From contig JAEELG010000087.1 in NCBI GenBank assembly GCA_016288775.1, forward strand, positions 1-53,940: a stretch of 53,940 nucleotides of DNA. Direction: 5' to 3'. The notes beneath the pieces were generated by a model. It was given only the letters and a program-made list of their open reading frames with translations. It was not told the DNA's origin and ran no database searches. The stretch comes from Bacteroidales bacterium (lineage in GTDB: Bacteria > Bacteroidota > Bacteroidia > Bacteroidales > UBA932). Position 1 is the stretch's first letter, and each line of letters begins with the position of its first letter. Made by a program: the position numbers and the translations under genes. Below, in pieces: positions 7,955 through 16,091 of the stretch.

Positions 7955-9784
7955 ATGAAAAGATATATCACAGTTTTCCTTTCGGTCTGCATGCTCGCTA
8001 CCGCATGCCAGGACTTCCTGACCAAAGAGAATCCGAACTCCATAGAGAGCGAATACTTCTTCAAGGATGAGACCTCCCTGTCCATCTACAGCAACTCGAT
8101 GATCCGCACGTGGATGCCCGCCATCATCGACTTCATCAACGGCGACCGCTACACCGACACGCACGGCTGGGACGGACTGTACAATTTCTACACCGACAAG
8201 TACGACGTCGGCGACATGACGAGCTGGAGCTGGTCGTTCCTGAGAACGGTCAACTATTATCTGGAGCATATGGGCGACGCCGTGGTGGACGAGGACGTCC
8301 ACAACCACTACGAAGGCGTGGGCCATTTCTTCCGCGCCCTGTTCTACATAGGCAAGGTGCAGCAGATAGGAGCGTGTCCGTTCTACGACAAGGTCATCGA
8401 CCCCACCGACAAGGACGCCCTCTACAAGGCCCGCGATCCGCGTTCCTACGTGTGCTCGAAGATCCTCGAGGACCTCAACTTCGCATGCGAGAACTGCTCG
8501 GGCGACGCCAAGTACCTCGTGCGCTCCTCCTATGTGAACAAATACGTGGCGCTTGCCTACAAGGCCCGTTTCTGCCTGTTCGAAGGAACCTACCGCAAGT
8601 ACCACGCGGTTGATCCTTCCACCGGCAAGCCCTGGACCGACGCGGAGAAGGCCGAAGGCAACATGTATCTCGACGAATGCGTCAAGGCCTGCGAGGAGAT
8701 CATGAACGCCGGCATCTACGGCATCATCGACACTCCCGCAAAGCGCAGCACCCAGTACCGCGACCTCTTCACCAACGACGACGGCTGCGCCAACCTTACC
8801 AAGGAGTTCATCTGGGCCCGCGACTACGACGCCACCTACCAGGTCAACAACACCAAGTACTCCATCAACGACTACATGATCAACGCGCAGCACGCCCAGT
8901 ACGCCTTCAACCGCGACTTCGTGATGACTTACCTGATGCTGGACGGCACGCCTTTCACCTCCAGGTACAGCGGCGAGAGCTACTACGAAGCCACCTTCCA
9001 GGAGGAGTGCGAAGGCCGCGACCTGCGTCTGGCGCAGACCATGCGCACGCCCGGCTTCACCCGCGACGGCGGCAAGAAGCACTACGCACCCGACCTGGTG
9101 TATTCCAAGACCGGATACCAGCCCGTCAAGTGGCTCTACGACCGCATCGACCTGGACGAGATCAACTCCGCCACCTACACCGACGTGCCGCTCATCCGCT
9201 ATGCGGAAATCCTCCTGAGCTACGCGGAGGCCAAGGCCGAGCAGGGCAAGTGCACCGAGGCGGTGTGGAACGCCACCGTGAAGCCCGTACGCGAGCGTGC
9301 AGGAGTCAAGAGCATCTACCCCAAGACCGCCGATCCCTACATGGTGAAGTACTTCCTCGGCGAGGTGACCGACCCCGTGATTCTGGAAATCAGGCGCGAG
9401 AGGGGCATTGAGTTCACCATGGAGAACCTGCGCCAGCAGGATATACGCCGCTGGCACATGGGTGAGCTCCTGGTGCGCCCCAAGACCGGAATGTGGATCC
9501 CTTCCATCGAGACCGAACTCGACCTGGACGGCGACGGAGTGGCCGACAACATGGTATCCGCGAAGCTCACCGAAAAGGCGGGCCTGCACGTGCTCACCAT
9601 CAATTACAACGGCTCTACCCTCTCCGGCACCGGGCACGAACTGTCTCAGGGCAACAAGGGCTACATACTTCCTTACCGCAAGAACCAGCAGCAGTATTCC
9701 TGGAGCGAGAAGAAGTACCTCTATCCCGTTCCCGGTCCCAGCGTGACCATGAACGACCAGCTGGACCAGAACGCAGGCTGGTAG
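7955..9784 (+). CDS. SusD/RagB-family surface lipoprotein
   Basis: 609 residues. The signal ends in LATAC (Cys18), followed by QDFLTKENPN, the classic SusD start. The middle has family hallmarks of the tetratricopeptide-like helical core (VGHFFRALFYIGKVQQIG, YAEILLSYAEAKAEQG), and the C-terminal third contains RRERGIEFTMENLRQQDIRRW, close to the conserved SusD C-terminal motif. It caps the SusC barrel and captures the ligand at the surface. The length is slightly above the usual 500-580, with extra sequence near residues 500-580 that includes an Asp-rich DLDGDGVADN stretch able to bind calcium. Confidence 0.95.
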   Translation: MKRYITVFLSVCMLATACQDFLTKENPNSIESEYFFKDETSLSIYSNSMIRTWMPAIIDFINGDRYTDTHGWDGLYNFYTDKYDVGDMTSWSWSFLRTVNYYLEHMGDAVVDEDVHNHYEGVGHFFRALFYIGKVQQIGACPFYDKVIDPTDKDALYKARDPRSYVCSKILEDLNFACENCSGDAKYLVRSSYVNKYVALAYKARFCLFEGTYRKYHAVDPSTGKPWTDAEKAEGNMYLDECVKACEEIMNAGIYGIIDTPAKRSTQYRDLFTNDDGCANLTKEFIWARDYDATYQVNNTKYSINDYMINAQHAQYAFNRDFVMTYLMLDGTPFTSRYSGESYYEATFQEECEGRDLRLAQTMRTPGFTRDGGKKHYAPDLVYSKTGYQPVKWLYDRIDLDEINSATYTDVPLIRYAEILLSYAEAKAEQGKCTEAVWNATVKPVRERAGVKSIYPKTADPYMVKYFLGEVTDPVILEIRRERGIEFTMENLRQQDIRRWHMGELLVRPKTGMWIPSIETELDLDGDGVADNMVSAKLTEKAGLHVLTINYNGSTLSGTGHELSQGNKGYILPYRKNQQQYSWSEKKYLYPVPGPSVTMNDQLDQNAGW

Positions 9785-9815
9785 AAAACGGACAAACACA
9801 AAACAAGACCATAAC

Positions 9816-11549
9816 ATGAAAAAGACAGCATTATTCATTGCTCTTTCGTTACTCGCGGCAGCCTGCACCGAAAAGCCCCAGGACGTGCCTTACGAGCTGT
9901 CGGCAAACCCGACCGTATTGGAGTTCGCACCCGAAGGCGGTTCCCTGACCGTGGCCGTTGCGTCCAACGGAAAATGGGCGACCACCACCGCGGATTCATG
10001 GCTTACCGTAACTCCCTCCGAGGGAGAAGGCAACGCCACCCTCACCGTGAGCGCTCCCAAGAACGAGACCGGCAAGGCCCTCAAGGGCACCTTCTCGGTG
10101 AACGGACCTTCCAAGAAGATCACGGTGTCCGTCACCCAGGGCGTCCCCCAGAACGAAGGTCCCGCGCCCGTGACCAAGATCACCGAAATCAAGACCGCCG
10201 ACGACTGGAAGACCTTCGCCGACCTGCTGGAGGCCGAGAAGTATGAGGCTTCCGAGACCGTGAAGCTCGCCGCCGACATCACCGTCACCGAGCCCATCCC
10301 CGCGCTCACGTGCAACTTTGACGGCCAGAATCACACCATCAACATGACGATCGAGGAGAAGACCCCGTACACTGCAGACAATCTCAAGACCCAGTGCGCC
10401 GGCGTCTTCCGCAAGGTCGTCGGAGTCACTGTCAAGAACCTAAAGACTGCCGGATCCATCACTTCGTGTCCTCCTGACAACGAGAACGGCACCGATTACA
10501 CCTATTACATCGGCGGTATCTGCGGATGGGCCGAGGGCAGCGCGGTTATCGACGGCTGCACCAACGGCATAAACATCACTGCGACCGCGTTCAACACCCA
10601 TCACATGGGCGGCATCATCGGCCACGCGCTCGGTCAGGTGAAGGTGGTCAACTGCACCAACAAGGGCTCCGTGGGCATGTCCCGCAACGGCAAGGAGTCC
10701 AAGGCCTCCCAGATCGGCGGCATCTGCGGACACTGCGCCGACAATGCCGACATCGACTCCTGCACCAACGACGGCGCCCTCACCTATGACGGAGCAGGCA
10801 CCGCCCGTATGGGAGGAATCGTCGGATACACGAACAACGTGGTCAACGCATCGTTCAAGAAGTGCACCAACAACGGAAGCATCAAGAACGACGCCACCGG
10901 ATACTCCACCACCAAGTGGGCTTACGTAGGCGGCATCACCGGCTACTACGGCACGCCTACCGAGGGCTGCAAGGTGCTCTACGACGGCTGCGTGAACACC
11001 GGCGAAATCACTTCCGACACCGGCGGCACCCAGCTGCGTACCCGTCTCGGCGGTATCGGCGCACTCGCCGGCAACTCCGGCGGCACCTACACCTACAAGG
11101 ACTGCAAGAACACCGGCAGCATCACCCAGACCAACGCCGACAACTCCGGCGCCCGCGCCCAGCTTGCAGGCATAGTGGCATACGCCGAAGTAGTGGCGAC
11201 CGTGGTGGTCGACGGCTGCACCAACGAAGCCGAAATTACCACCAACTCCGCCAGTGTCAAATACGTAGGCATGGGCGGCATCATCGGCGGCGGTGCCCTG
11301 GAGTCCTCGAGCTTCACCAACGTCATCGTGGGTCCCAAGACCGTGCTCACCACCCTGCCCGGTTGCACCGTGGGCCTGATTGGCGGCGCCAACAGTGCCT
11401 ACACCACCGCCGTGAGCGGAAAGGTTGCCGGTAAGATCGTGGCCGGTGACACAGCCACCCAGGCCGACGGCGGCAACTTCGCCGGAATGCTGTTCGGCAA
11501 GGAGCTCGGAAACGGCAGCTCCGTAACCGGAGTCTCATTCAATCAGTAG
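9816..11549 (+). CDS. BACON-domain lipoprotein with GLUG-type repeats
   Basis: 577 residues. Lipobox LAAAC (Cys17). Residues about 30-110 are a BACON domain (FAPEGGSLTVAVASNGKW, SWLTVTPSEGEGNATLTV, KKITVSVTQG), an Ig-like fold common in Bacteroidota surface lipoproteins. From about 165 to the end run at least seven Gly-rich repeats built around GGICG/GGIIG and a D/N-G-C-TN motif (IGGICGWAEG, GGIIGHALGQ, IGGICGHCAD, GGIVGYTNN), resembling GLUG repeats that form an elongated beta-helix. No catalytic motif is visible. It is third in the susCD operon, 31 bases after susD, so it is probably a surface glycan- or protein-binding companion. Regular Cys in the repeats may form disulfides or a Cys ladder. 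Confidence 0.8.
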   Translation: MKKTALFIALSLLAAACTEKPQDVPYELSANPTVLEFAPEGGSLTVAVASNGKWATTTADSWLTVTPSEGEGNATLTVSAPKNETGKALKGTFSVNGPSKKITVSVTQGVPQNEGPAPVTKITEIKTADDWKTFADLLEAEKYEASETVKLAADITVTEPIPALTCNFDGQNHTINMTIEEKTPYTADNLKTQCAGVFRKVVGVTVKNLKTAGSITSCPPDNENGTDYTYYIGGICGWAEGSAVIDGCTNGINITATAFNTHHMGGIIGHALGQVKVVNCTNKGSVGMSRNGKESKASQIGGICGHCADNADIDSCTNDGALTYDGAGTARMGGIVGYTNNVVNASFKKCTNNGSIKNDATGYSTTKWAYVGGITGYYGTPTEGCKVLYDGCVNTGEITSDTGGTQLRTRLGGIGALAGNSGGTYTYKDCKNTGSITQTNADNSGARAQLAGIVAYAEVVATVVVDGCTNEAEITTNSASVKYVGMGGIIGGGALESSSFTNVIVGPKTVLTTLPGCTVGLIGGANSAYTTAVSGKVAGKIVAGDTATQADGGNFAGMLFGKELGNGSSVTGVSFNQ

Positions 11550-11553
11550 CATA

Positions 11554-12921
11554 ATGCTGAATCGCTGTTTTGCAATCATTGCAGCAGCGGCACTTGCGTC
11601 GGTTCTGTCCTGCAACCCCGTTCCCAACGGGGAGCAGGACGAACCTGACGTAAAGGCCGAATTCACCGCGATGAACGGGCTGGAAGACCGGTCCGCTCCC
11701 GCCGAAGGCGAGAGCTTCGGCATAAGCTTCACGGCCACGGCCCGCTGGGAGAGTTCGGCCCCTTCATGGATGACCGTCACGCCCCCTTCCGGGGAAGCCG
11801 GAAGCCACAGCGTGGAAGTAAGCGTGAGCGCCGCCGCTGCCGGCGAGGAGCGTTCGGGATTCGTGCGCTTCACCTGCGGGGCCGACAGCCGCTCGATGCT
11901 GGTCTCGCAGGTAAGCTCCAGGGAACCGGTACCAGAAGACCTGTATCTCGACTCGTCCTTCTCGGACGTGATGCATTACAGCACAGGACGGCTCCGCACC
12001 ACGTCGGCCGTGATGCAGAGCTTCGACATTGCAAAAGACGGCACCATCTTTTACACGCAGCTGAACAGCAAGTTCCGCGTGTATCTTTCTTGGGGACCGC
12101 GTAACGGCCGAAACCAGCCTTCGGAGTACATGACCCTAAACTTCACCGGGCACGGGTCCAACTTCACCATCGAGGAGGACGCGAACGGCCGCCGCTGGCT
12201 GTGGATGGACAACTATTCCAGCAAGAACGCCTCCGGAGAGTACTGGGGAGCCCAGATCGTCTCCCGTTTCCCCGTCAGGGCAGGTTCCACCCTCAACCCC
12301 GCCGACGGCGTGGAGAACTACTACTTCGGCGAGTCGAACATCTCCGTGGCGGTTGACTTCGAGGGCGACATGCTCACCATCCTGGGCATCTCGACCGGAC
12401 GCATCAGGACCTACCGCCTCAGCGCCCTCAGGGCACTGCCCGAAGAGGACATCACCCTCGACGCGATTACCTACGGCGGCGAAAGCGGGGCGCCTGTTAC
12501 GGAAAGGACAGTGACTCCTGTCGTCAAGGCAAGGAATGCCACCAAGGTCACTCCGCTGGGCGATTTCTCGATCTCGCGCGGCAAGTACGCCGACGGCTCC
12601 ACCATCTCATGGCAGGGCTTCGACATCCACGGCGGCCTGGTGTACCAGGCCCAGGGCAACGGGCACGCCGACGGAACACCTTCGCCGGGATGGGTGCAGG
12701 TACGCAAGATCGACGGAACCACCGTGGTTCCGCTGACGACCATCAAGGCACTTGAAGACCTTAAGGCACTGAAAGACGCCGGCATCACTGATACCGGCTA
12801 CATGGAACCCGAAGGCGTCAAATGGCGTAACGGGCTGATTTACTGCGGATTCGCCTCCAAGAACTCGGCCAACGAGCGCAGGGGAACGATTTTCAATTAC
12901 AACCCCGCTCTCGTGCGCTGA
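11554..12921 (+). CDS. BACON-domain lipoprotein with a phage-RBP/TagC-like propeller region
   Basis: 455 residues. Lipobox SVLSC (Cys20); BACON domain at about 35-125 (GESFGISFTATARWESSAP, SWMTVTPPSGEAG). The remaining 320 residues begin LRTTSAVMQSFDIAKDGTIF and continue FTGHGSNFTIEEDANGRRWLW. This pattern (a start that changes state, MQSF, then GHG..IG-E..G...LW) resembles the propeller domain of helveticin J, phage 'teichoic acid biosynthesis protein C' and phage receptor-binding proteins. That resemblance is from memory and unverified. In those proteins the domain binds cell-wall glycans. As the last gene of the susCD operon, 4 bases after the GLUG protein, it may be a glycan-binding surface protein. 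No hydrolase residues are recognisable. Confidence 0.7.
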   Translation: MLNRCFAIIAAAALASVLSCNPVPNGEQDEPDVKAEFTAMNGLEDRSAPAEGESFGISFTATARWESSAPSWMTVTPPSGEAGSHSVEVSVSAAAAGEERSGFVRFTCGADSRSMLVSQVSSREPVPEDLYLDSSFSDVMHYSTGRLRTTSAVMQSFDIAKDGTIFYTQLNSKFRVYLSWGPRNGRNQPSEYMTLNFTGHGSNFTIEEDANGRRWLWMDNYSSKNASGEYWGAQIVSRFPVRAGSTLNPADGVENYYFGESNISVAVDFEGDMLTILGISTGRIRTYRLSALRALPEEDITLDAITYGGESGAPVTERTVTPVVKARNATKVTPLGDFSISRGKYADGSTISWQGFDIHGGLVYQAQGNGHADGTPSPGWVQVRKIDGTTVVPLTTIKALEDLKALKDAGITDTGYMEPEGVKWRNGLIYCGFASKNSANERRGTIFNYNPALVR

Positions 12922-12944
12922 TCCTGCGAAATTCCTTCCACACA

Positions 12945-12976
12945 TTTGCAATTTGCTTGAACTATATTTATATTTG
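12945..12976 (+). promoter_or_regulatory. Predicted promoter of the fimbria operon
   Basis: TTTG at 12945-12948 and TATATTTG at 12969-12976 are exactly 20 bases apart, an excellent match to the Bacteroidota promoter. A TTG codon in frame at 12992 and the better ATG at 12998 follow. The -33 box abuts the left arm of the dyad at 12948-12995, so access to this promoter is likely regulated. Confidence 0.75.
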
Positions 12977-12995
12977 TAACTTGCAAGCAAATTGC
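12948..12995. repeat. Perfect 12-base inverted repeat bracketing the fimbria promoter
   Basis: The arm GCAATTTGCTTG (12948-12959) is the exact reverse complement of CAAGCAAATTGC (12984-12995), with 24 bases between. The -7 box lies in the centre, and the right arm ends 2 bases before the ATG. The layout suits a dimeric DNA-binding regulator spanning the core promoter. The spacer is too short for the DNA inversion seen at B. fragilis capsule promoters. Confidence 0.7.
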
Positions 12996-12997
12996 GC

Positions 12998-13705
12998 ATG
13001 TTTTTGCAGACCCTAATATCGGCTTTTCTGGCCCTCCAGTTGGTCTTCCCCCTTGCGGGTGAAGACAGCGTGAGCGTGCGCGCGGGCGTGGACACTACGC
13101 GCACCCGCACACCGGTCATGGCCATCAGCACCAACATCCCCTACGACATCACCTGGATACCGGAATACGGAATCACCTCTATTCCCAGCTTCACCGCGGA
13201 GTTCTATCCCAGGAACGCGAAGCACTTCACCTTCGGCGCCGACGTTGAGTGGCCGATGTGGAAGCACTGGGACACCCACCGCTTCATGCAGATCAACAAC
13301 ATCACCCTCTGGACGCGCCGCTACTTCCCCAAACGGGAGGACCAGGAGCAGCGTTTCAAGGGCCTTTACCTGCTGGCCAACGCCAACGTCGCTCGCTACG
13401 GCATCGGACTTAACAGCAACAAAGGTTGGCTGGGAGAGGCCTTGGGGGCATCCCTGGGAATCGGCCACAAGTGGCTGCTTGGAAAGAGCCGCTGGTTCAT
13501 AGATGTTGGTTTGGCTCTTGGCGTGGAATACGCACCATACGATGCATTTTTTTACGGCGGAGACGCAACGGGCTGGTATTATTACGACTATATCGGAGAT
13601 CCGGAAGAGTTCCAGCTGCGCAACAAGCGCTTCTTCTGGGTAGGCCCCACCCGTGTATACATTTCCATCGGAGCAGACCTGTTTAACCACAAAAAGAAAA
13701 GATGA
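12998..13705 (+). CDS. DUF3575 outer-membrane protein, first gene of fimbria operon
   Basis: About 235 residues from the ATG at 12998; a TTG at 12992 is possible but sits in the dyad. Signal peptide (FLQTLISAFLALQLVFPLAG) and then strands rich in alternating aromatic residues: TNIPYDITWIPEYG, SFTAEFYPRNAKHFTFGADV, ADLFNHKKK. This fits the DUF3575 family, small predicted outer-membrane beta-barrels that habitually precede Bacteroidales fimbrillin genes. It may help assemble or anchor the fimbria, but its biochemical role is not established. The stop overlaps the next start (ATGA at 13702-13705). Confidence 0.8.
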   Translation: MFLQTLISAFLALQLVFPLAGEDSVSVRAGVDTTRTRTPVMAISTNIPYDITWIPEYGITSIPSFTAEFYPRNAKHFTFGADVEWPMWKHWDTHRFMQINNITLWTRRYFPKREDQEQRFKGLYLLANANVARYGIGLNSNKGWLGEALGASLGIGHKWLLGKSRWFIDVGLALGVEYAPYDAFFYGGDATGWYYYDYIGDPEEFQLRNKRFFWVGPTRVYISIGADLFNHKKKR

Positions 13706-14847
13706 GAGGATGGCGGCTCATATCAGCCCTGTGGCTTATCCTGGCGGCAACCTGTAGCTGCCAGATAGATCCGCCGTTGCATTTCAGGAAGGCCGTGGAT
13801 GCGGAGATTGTCCTTTCTACGAAAGTGCAGGTAGAGTTCATGTGGCAGGTGAACTGGGAAGCCATCTGGGACTTCGCCTGGGTGGAAGAGTCGCTGGGGC
13901 CCTTGTCCTACAAGGATCCCAAGAGCATGCGCCTGCACGTGTATACCCAGGGACTGGACGGGGAACCCATCTCGCACCAGACCCACAATTTCATGGGGCA
14001 GGAAGGAAGCGTCCGCGTTTTTGTGGGAACCCACAATTTCCTGTTCCATAACAACGACAGTCATGTCATCCTCTTTGAATCGGAGGATGACCTGGCGCCC
14101 ATCCAGGCCACAACGCGCATCATCTCCCCCGGCCTCCGGGAGTCCGCCATAATTCAGACCATCGCCCAGAAATCAAAGGCCGAGAGTAATGATGACATCT
14201 ATACCGGAGAAGAGCATGTGGCATATGCCCCTGACGAGTTGTTCTCCCTCTTTGACTGGGGCCACGTAATAACGGACGATTTGAGCACTTATGAATACAT
14301 AGACGGCCGATATGTCCTGCGTATAAAGGGTGAGCTATTGCCTTCCACGTTCATTTACCTCATTCAGGTAAGGCTCCATAACAACAAAGGCAGGGTTGTT
14401 GGATGTGGTGGAGGCGCAGCCATCACCGGAGTCGCCGCTGGAGTGAATCTGGTAACACGGCAAACCTGGGATCAGACCGTGAGTATCCCCTTCGACATGT
14501 ACATCAACAAGGAGGAAGATCCTGACCTGTTGGGAGGCCGCGTGATGAGTTTCGGCCTCAAGGGATGCCGCAATCCATACGGCACTGGCGGCAACGAGAA
14601 AGAGGCCGATGACGCCAGACACTATTTGGTATTAAGTTTGTCATATGACAATGGAGGATACAAAAATGTGAGAATTGACATTACGGACCAGTTCCAGGAT
14701 CTCCCCACCGGCGGCGTGATTACCGTGGACCTGGACGTGAACGACTTTCCTCCTGACGATGTCCCGCCTGATAGTGGCGGCGGCGGTTTCCAGGCGCTGA
14801 TTGGCGAATGGGGAGAGCAAACAGGAAGTACAACCATTATTAACTGA
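13702..14847 (+). CDS. DUF5119-family fimbria-associated lipoprotein
   Basis: 381 residues. Short signal ending TCSCQ (Cys18 or Cys20 lipidated; the lipobox is not ideal). The pattern HFRKAVDAEIVLSTKVQVEFMW, then MRLHVYTQGLDGEPISHQTHNFMG and LFHNNDSHVILFESEDD, matches DUF5119 proteins, which accompany DUF3575 and fimbrillins. These resemble the Mfa2/FimB anchor group with two transthyretin-like domains, here about 25-150 and 200-370. Likely role: the fimbrial anchor or length terminator at the outer membrane. The C-terminal tail is Pro/Asp/Gly-rich. It is translationally coupled to the DUF3575 gene. Confidence 0.7.
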   Translation: MRGWRLISALWLILAATCSCQIDPPLHFRKAVDAEIVLSTKVQVEFMWQVNWEAIWDFAWVEESLGPLSYKDPKSMRLHVYTQGLDGEPISHQTHNFMGQEGSVRVFVGTHNFLFHNNDSHVILFESEDDLAPIQATTRIISPGLRESAIIQTIAQKSKAESNDDIYTGEEHVAYAPDELFSLFDWGHVITDDLSTYEYIDGRYVLRIKGELLPSTFIYLIQVRLHNNKGRVVGCGGGAAITGVAAGVNLVTRQTWDQTVSIPFDMYINKEEDPDLLGGRVMSFGLKGCRNPYGTGGNEKEADDARHYLVLSLSYDNGGYKNVRIDITDQFQDLPTGGVITVDLDVNDFPPDDVPPDSGGGGFQALIGEWGEQTGSTTIIN

Positions 14848-14867
14848 TTATTCATTCTTGGCAGGGC

Positions 14868-14895
14868 TCTGTCATTTTGAGCGAAGCGAAGAGAC
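14868..14895. repeat. Dispersed-repeat-like sequence ending GCGAAGCGAAGAGAC
   Basis: TCTGTCATTTTGAGCGAAGC and the bases after it resemble a short intergenic repeat (TGTCATTCTGAGCGAAGCGAAG) that I recall from many bacterial genomes. It lies in the 96-base gap before the major fimbrillin; the rest of that gap is an AT-rich leader with TTAAC repeats and no clear promoter box. Confidence 0.5.
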
Positions 14896-14943
14896 ACTAT
14901 ACAAAACTGAAAACTATTAATTAACAAACTATTAACATTTTTT

Positions 14944-16086
14944 ATGCGTATGAAAAAGTTATTGATCATTGCAGCCGCAGCCCTTCTGGCCGCCGCTTGC
15001 GCAAAGACCTACGAGGTCAAAGAGACCACCACTCCGGCCATCGGGTTTGGAACTTGGACGGAGACCCTGACAAAAGCACACGACCCCAGTGGCAACCAAT
15101 TTGGCACAGGGGACACTTTCAACGTGTATGGTTTTAAAACCATTTCATCAACAAGCACCGCTATTTTCGATGGAACGGTTGTTACGAAAGAGACCAGTGC
15201 CTGGACCTATGCCCCCAAGCGCTTCTGGGACCCGTCTGCCTCCTCTTATACCTTCTTCGCAGTTGCACCTGCAGGGTTAGGCGTTACTGCCACCCAGACC
15301 TCCGGAGCATATACTGGAGCGCTCACCAGCGGGGATGTTGAATTCCTTGGTGGTGATACGAATAAGGGCGATATCAAAGATGTCCTTGTCGCGGCGAAAA
15401 AGGAAGTTGCCAACGCTGACTTTGGCAATACTGTCAATCTGGATTTCTATCACGTTGCGGCGCTGCTTGATCTGAAGATTCAGAAACACAACGACCTCGA
15501 ACTCCCCACCGGAGAAGATGCCAGCAACTACATCAAGGTTGAGGTCACCTCTGTCTCGCTTACCAACATTGACGGTACGGGCACGTTCAGCATCAGCGAG
15601 TATGGCGCCTCGGACCCTTATGCTCCGGTTTTGGGTGCTTCAACGTGGACCCCTAATACTTCTGCCGCGAAGAAGACATACAATCACACGAGTGGTTATG
15701 AGACGGTTACGCTTCCTACCGATGTCAATGCCGTTTCTGCCAACAGCCCGGATGCCCTTATCTCAAAGCTGGTTGTAATGCCGCAGACTTTCAGAGCCGA
15801 AGAAACTGATCATTCTACTGATCAGACGGTGAACATTGCCTACACCATCACAACATGTGAAAGCGGCAATTCATCATCGACTAATTATACAGCTTCATTT
15901 GATCTTAAAGAATTTGACACTGCCCAGGATTACAATAATACTTCCGCAACCTACATTGCCGGCTGGGCTCCTGGAACGCATTATACTTACATCATCACTA
16001 TCGGCGCCAACGCCATCACCTTTGCTGCTACTATCGCGAACTGGACTGCAGCAACAGACAACGGCTATCACTACCTCCTTAACTAG
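14944..16086 (+). CDS. Fimbrillin-family lipoprotein (probable major shaft subunit)
   Basis: 380 residues from 14944; the ATG at 14950 gives an equally good signal. Lipobox LAAAC (Cys19), then ETTTPAIGFGTWTETLTKA, the usual start of the Mfa-like/fimbrillin family, where RgpB- or OmpT-like protease cleavage after an Arg or Lys frees the donor strand. Core motifs: NVYGFK, WTYAPKRFWDPSASSYTFFA, LLDLKIQK and the C-terminal AGWAPGTHYTYIITIGANAITFAATIANW, written here as family features. Being first of two tandem fimbrillins and following an AT-rich leader, it is the likely shaft subunit. Base composition is visibly AT-richer than in the flanking genes. Confidence 0.85.
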   Translation: MRMKKLLIIAAAALLAAACAKTYEVKETTTPAIGFGTWTETLTKAHDPSGNQFGTGDTFNVYGFKTISSTSTAIFDGTVVTKETSAWTYAPKRFWDPSASSYTFFAVAPAGLGVTATQTSGAYTGALTSGDVEFLGGDTNKGDIKDVLVAAKKEVANADFGNTVNLDFYHVAALLDLKIQKHNDLELPTGEDASNYIKVEVTSVSLTNIDGTGTFSISEYGASDPYAPVLGASTWTPNTSAAKKTYNHTSGYETVTLPTDVNAVSANSPDALISKLVVMPQTFRAEETDHSTDQTVNIAYTITTCESGNSSSTNYTASFDLKEFDTAQDYNNTSATYIAGWAPGTHYTYIITIGANAITFAATIANWTAATDNGYHYLLN

Positions 16087-16091
16087 TTTTA

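Noticed and set aside
4724..9868. Long open frames antisense to susC and susD (for example 4724-6325 and 7928-9868, minus)
   Set aside because: GC-rich, regularly coded genes leave the opposite strand open. The antisense translations are Val/Gly/His-rich with no domain, while the plus strand has clear SusC/SusD motifs.
12945..12998. Invertible (phase-variable) promoter
   Set aside because: Inverted arms flank the promoter, but only 24 bases lie between them, too short to loop for recombinase inversion, and no recombinase gene is nearby. An operator is more likely.
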